A stretch of DNA of 8,954 bases from Clostridia bacterium. Lineage in GTDB: Bacteria > Bacillota > Clostridia > Oscillospirales > Acutalibacteraceae. Positions 6,903 to 8,954 of the stretch are shown piece by piece. The position numbers were made by a program, and so were the translations under genes. The stretch is from NCBI GenBank assembly GCA_900770165.1, contig CAAGJJ010000168.1:1-8954 (forward strand), written 5' to 3'. A model generated the notes under the pieces. That model saw only the letters and a list, made by a program, of their open reading frames with translations. It was not told where the DNA came from and searched no databases. Every line of letters starts with the position of its first letter. Within the stretch, counting starts at the first letter, position 1.

Positions 6903-7372
6903 AAGAAGAATTATATGAGCCAATGCGAATGTGGCTTGAACAGTACATGATAGATAATTATAAGGGATACGAAATTATTACAACGGACTGTCATAGTGAA
7001 AGACTCGATAGGGTGCTTGCCAAATATGACATTGTAAAGGAGCAGGCGAACGGAGTAGATATACAGATAGATGTTCTTGGAATTGCAAGAAAACAGGGAA
7101 AGGTCAAACTTGTTTTTATAGAAGCCAAGAAAACCAAATTAGCATTAAGAGATTTAGGGCAACTATGGGCTTATTGCAAACTAGTGGATCCGGAAGAAGC
7201 TTTTTTACTTACATCAGCGGATTTAGGAAGTTTAAGAAAACTTATTGCTGGATTTAAAAGAGAAGATTTACTAGATTTTGGTAATGGGAAAATAATAAAA
7301 AAAATGAAAATTGGTAGATGGGAAGTAATTAAGGATAGGCCGGATTTAAGTTCGTTTTTGCCGAAGATATAG
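6896..7372 (+). CDS. Small PD-(D/E)XK nuclease-fold protein
   Basis: A 158-residue protein with a compact PD-(D/E)XK core. NGVDIQIDVLGIA supplies the acidic residue (D55 or D59), KLVFIEAKKTK supplies E76 and K78, and the following helix DLGQLWAYCKL carries Q89 and Y93, the Q-x-x-x-Y helix typical of many members of this superfamily. A short N-terminal helical segment with WLEQYM precedes it. No DNA-recognition domain is visible, so specificity would have to come from a partner; the overlap of seven bases with the LAGLIDADG-like gene makes that protein the first candidate. The ATG at 6896 has only a weak ribosome site (TGGTAAGGAT region), consistent with re-initiation after the upstream stop. 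All expected active-site residues are present, so cutting is plausible. The exact family is not recognised. Confidence 0.75.
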   Translation: MLEEELYEPMRMWLEQYMIDNYKGYEIITTDCHSERLDRVLAKYDIVKEQANGVDIQIDVLGIARKQGKVKLVFIEAKKTKLALRDLGQLWAYCKLVDPEEAFLLTSADLGSLRKLIAGFKREDLLDFGNGKIIKKMKIGRWEVIKDRPDLSSFLPKI

Positions 7373-7385
7373 AAGAGGTGCCTGT

Positions 7386-8327
7386 ATGAGAAAGAAGAGC
7401 AGAGGATACACATTTTTGGATATGACAAAGGAAGTGATGGAGATGGAGAAAAAACCATTGACAGTAGCTCAAATTTGGAAATATGGTGAAATAAATAACT
7501 TGACAGATAAAATTGGAAGTAAGGGTAAAACACCACTAAATACATTGCAGGCACGCCTTTACATAGATATTCGTGATAATGAAAATAGTATATTCACGCA
7601 AACATCTAAGAGACCTTCTAAATTTTATCTCAAAAATTTAGAATGTGAGGATGGTACAGATGGCGAAATAGTTGAAATTGAGCCAACAGGATATAATGAG
7701 AGAGATTTGCATGTATTATTATCTTCATATGTTTATGCCAGTCCTGAATTTCGCTGTGTAACAAAAACAATTTTCCATGAAAGAACAGGTAAAACAAAAA
7801 AAGGATACAATCAGTGGTTACATCCAGATATTGTAGGTGTACATTTCCCTTTTGAAGATTATTCAGACAGAACTTTGGAATTACAGCGATTGGTAGGCGA
7901 TTGTCCATATAAAATCTACTCGTTTGAGATGAAGAAAAATTTAAATTTTACAAATTTAAGAGAGTATTATTTTCAGGCGGTGTCAAATTCAAGCTGGGCA
8001 AATGAAGGATATATTGTCGCATTGGATATAGATGAAGATGAAAGTTTTTTAGCAGAGTTAAAAAGACTGAATAATGCATTTGGTATTGGGGTTATTAAAT
8101 TGAATGCAGAAAATGTGAGTCAAAGTGTAGTAATGTTTAATTCAAGGCAGAACGAAAATCTTGACTGGGATACAATAGATCGACTTGCAGAAAATCCAGA
8201 TTTTGATCAATTTATTGGTGATATTAAAGATGATGCTGATATAAGAAAGATAAAGAGCCAATATGATTTGGTATATAATGACGATGACAAAGTTGCTGAA
8301 TATGCGAGAAATAAACATATTATATAA
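7386..8327 (+). CDS. HARE-HTH domain plus PD-(D/E)XK nuclease-like protein (COG2958-like)
   Basis: A 313-residue protein. Residues about 8-84 form a HARE-HTH winged-helix domain: TFLDMTKEVMEM, LTVAQIWKYGEINNL, then KTPLNTLQARLYIDIRD and the closing PSKFYLKN. The C-terminal part (about 103-300) looks like a PD-(D/E)XK fold, with WLHPDIVGVHFP (P147-D148), IYSFEMKKNL (E181, K183) and a helix starting YYFQAVSNSSWANEGY (Q197). This architecture is that of COG2958 proteins. HARE-HTH domains have been proposed to sense modified bases and occur fused to restriction enzymes, which fits an operon with a cytosine methylase. AAGAGGTG upstream places the ATG at 7386, 13 bases after the previous stop. Whether it cuts DNA or only binds it is not settled: the E-M-K variant is acceptable but not diagnostic. 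Confidence 0.82.
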   Translation: MRKKSRGYTFLDMTKEVMEMEKKPLTVAQIWKYGEINNLTDKIGSKGKTPLNTLQARLYIDIRDNENSIFTQTSKRPSKFYLKNLECEDGTDGEIVEIEPTGYNERDLHVLLSSYVYASPEFRCVTKTIFHERTGKTKKGYNQWLHPDIVGVHFPFEDYSDRTLELQRLVGDCPYKIYSFEMKKNLNFTNLREYYFQAVSNSSWANEGYIVALDIDEDESFLAELKRLNNAFGIGVIKLNAENVSQSVVMFNSRQNENLDWDTIDRLAENPDFDQFIGDIKDDADIRKIKSQYDLVYNDDDKVAEYARNKHII

Positions 8328-8344
8328 AAAAGGAGAATTAAAGT

Positions 8345-8806
8345 ATGGGATATGTTTTAACTGGAAGAGCAATGGATATTTTTACATCAGAACAAGGGCT
8401 TTGTTACATATTGGGATATTTGGCAAGACCGGGTAGAATAAAATATATTGAGGCACAAGTACCATATGGGAAAGAGCAGAAATTTATGAATGCTTATCCA
8501 GGTGCTGACTATGATAATATGAAAATAACATCAGATAAACAGAGTTTTCAATTTAGAATAATTTTAAATTATAATGGACAATGTCCTCAAGAGTTAGAAG
8601 AAGCATTGACTAGTGGTGGGGGCGCATTTTATAAAAACTGTATCTCACGAGGTAAATTTATAGAGAGAATTATTAATGAGTATGGATTCGAATTTTTTAA
8701 TGCTCCAAATCCAAGCGTTATAAGAAATATTGTTCAAAGAAGGCATCCGGATTATTTGATTGATTTTGATGAGGGATATAACATTCCATTGTCTGGAAGA
8801 TGCTGA
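8345..8806 (+). CDS. Stand-alone copy of the N-terminal module of the DUF3883-type nuclease
   Basis: A 153-residue protein of no family I recognise, but clearly related to residues 8-140 of the nuclease at 4985-6010. GYLARPGRIKYIEAQVP (24-40) matches GYLAKSGVIETIEATVP. QFRIIL (69-74) plus CP (80-81) match QFRIYL plus CP. KFIERIINEYGFEF (104-117) matches HFIAELVKEYGFKF. FDEGYNI (141-147) matches YYKGFNV. It stops where the shared module ends, and no nuclease remnant follows in any forward frame, so it looks like a natural single-domain protein rather than a broken copy, though truncation of an old duplicate is possible. AGGAG at 8331-8335 fits ATG 8345; it lies 17 bases after the HARE-HTH gene. 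It could be a specificity factor, an assembly partner or an inhibitor of the nuclease. Confidence 0.75.
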   Translation: MGYVLTGRAMDIFTSEQGLCYILGYLARPGRIKYIEAQVPYGKEQKFMNAYPGADYDNMKITSDKQSFQFRIILNYNGQCPQELEEALTSGGGAFYKNCISRGKFIERIINEYGFEFFNAPNPSVIRNIVQRRHPDYLIDFDEGYNIPLSGRC

Positions 8807-8954
8807 AAAATAGATTTAATAAGTAATGAAACTAAGAGTCAAGTCCAAATTTGTGTGTAAATTCATCTTTCAGTTATGTGGTTTTATCTACGCTACTTTT
8901 ATCTTCAAGAGATTTGACTGAATGGAGCTTAGTTTATCATAGTACTCTTTCATA
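8807..8954. other. Intergenic tail with an imperfect inverted repeat
   Basis: No convincing gene is seen on either strand here. AAACTAAG (8829-8836) pairs with CTTAGTTT (8928-8935), and AGTCAA (8837-8842) pairs with TTGACT (8914-8919), giving a nested inverted repeat with an eight-base bulge around a 71-base middle. There is no T-run terminator directly after the last gene. A short minus-strand frame (8888-8953) may be the end or start of something outside the window. The function of the repeat is unknown. Confidence 0.3.

Noticed and set aside
7171..7554. Minus-strand 127-residue open frame across the 7372/7386 gene junction
   Set aside because: Composition is of shadow type (runs of F, L, S, P), and it lies opposite two well-supported + strand genes with their own ribosome sites.
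8888..8953. Minus-strand frame of 21 residues beginning MKEYYDKLSSIQSNLL
   Set aside because: It reaches the window edge, so neither a ribosome site nor an upstream extension can be seen. It may be the end of a gene entering from outside, but it is too short to support.
8345..8954. Possibility that the last gene is a frameshifted full-length nuclease
   Set aside because: The downstream forward frames soon stop and show no DUF3883-like motifs (no D, E-x-K blocks), and the protein ends at the module border.

Overview
The window looks like part of a mobile element from a low-GC, gut-type Firmicute, probably a Clostridia/Lachnospiraceae host. This is inferred from the MobC plus MobA/VirD2-type relaxase pair (Tn1549-like in style), the strong AGGAG-type ribosome binding sites and the AT-rich codon use. 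No rRNA, tRNA or housekeeping gene is present to fix the taxon. Every confident gene is on the + strand.

Region 1 (1-2033) is the mobilization module: the C-terminal end of a MobC-type relaxosome protein, overlapping the start of a complete 610-residue relaxase. A strong GC-rich hairpin covers the relaxase stop codon. Region 2 (2034-2481) is a control segment. It holds a near-consensus extended -10 promoter with a perfect 10-bp palindrome in its spacer, a 61-residue excisionase/MerR-like HTH protein, and a 98-bp gap with further palindromes and a hairpin in front of the first methyltransferase. Region 3 (2482-8806) is a tightly packed restriction-modification-like operon. In order it carries a C5-cytosine methyltransferase, a TaqI/Eco57I-like N6-adenine methyltransferase, a two-part protein (unknown N-terminal module plus a DUF3883-type PD-(D/E)XK nuclease domain), a LAGLIDADG-like protein that has lost both catalytic acids, a 158-residue PD-(D/E)XK protein, a HARE-HTH plus PD-(D/E)XK protein (COG2958-like), and a 153-residue protein that repeats the N-terminal module of the DUF3883 nuclease. 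Region 4 (8807-8954) is non-coding as far as can be seen, with an imperfect inverted repeat.

The likely logic is a regulated modification and restriction cassette. The HTH protein times expression, the two methylases protect a site on both strands (an asymmetric site would explain the m5C/m6A mix), and the downstream proteins recognise and cut unprotected or wrongly modified DNA. Three nuclease-fold proteins, a LAGLIDADG-like non-catalytic protein and a free-standing copy of a nuclease's accessory module are more than a simple type II system needs, and no helicase or translocase is visible. This unusual set is the best candidate for an undescribed system here. It appears to be cargo placed directly behind the relaxase, and the base composition becomes visibly AT-richer at that border.
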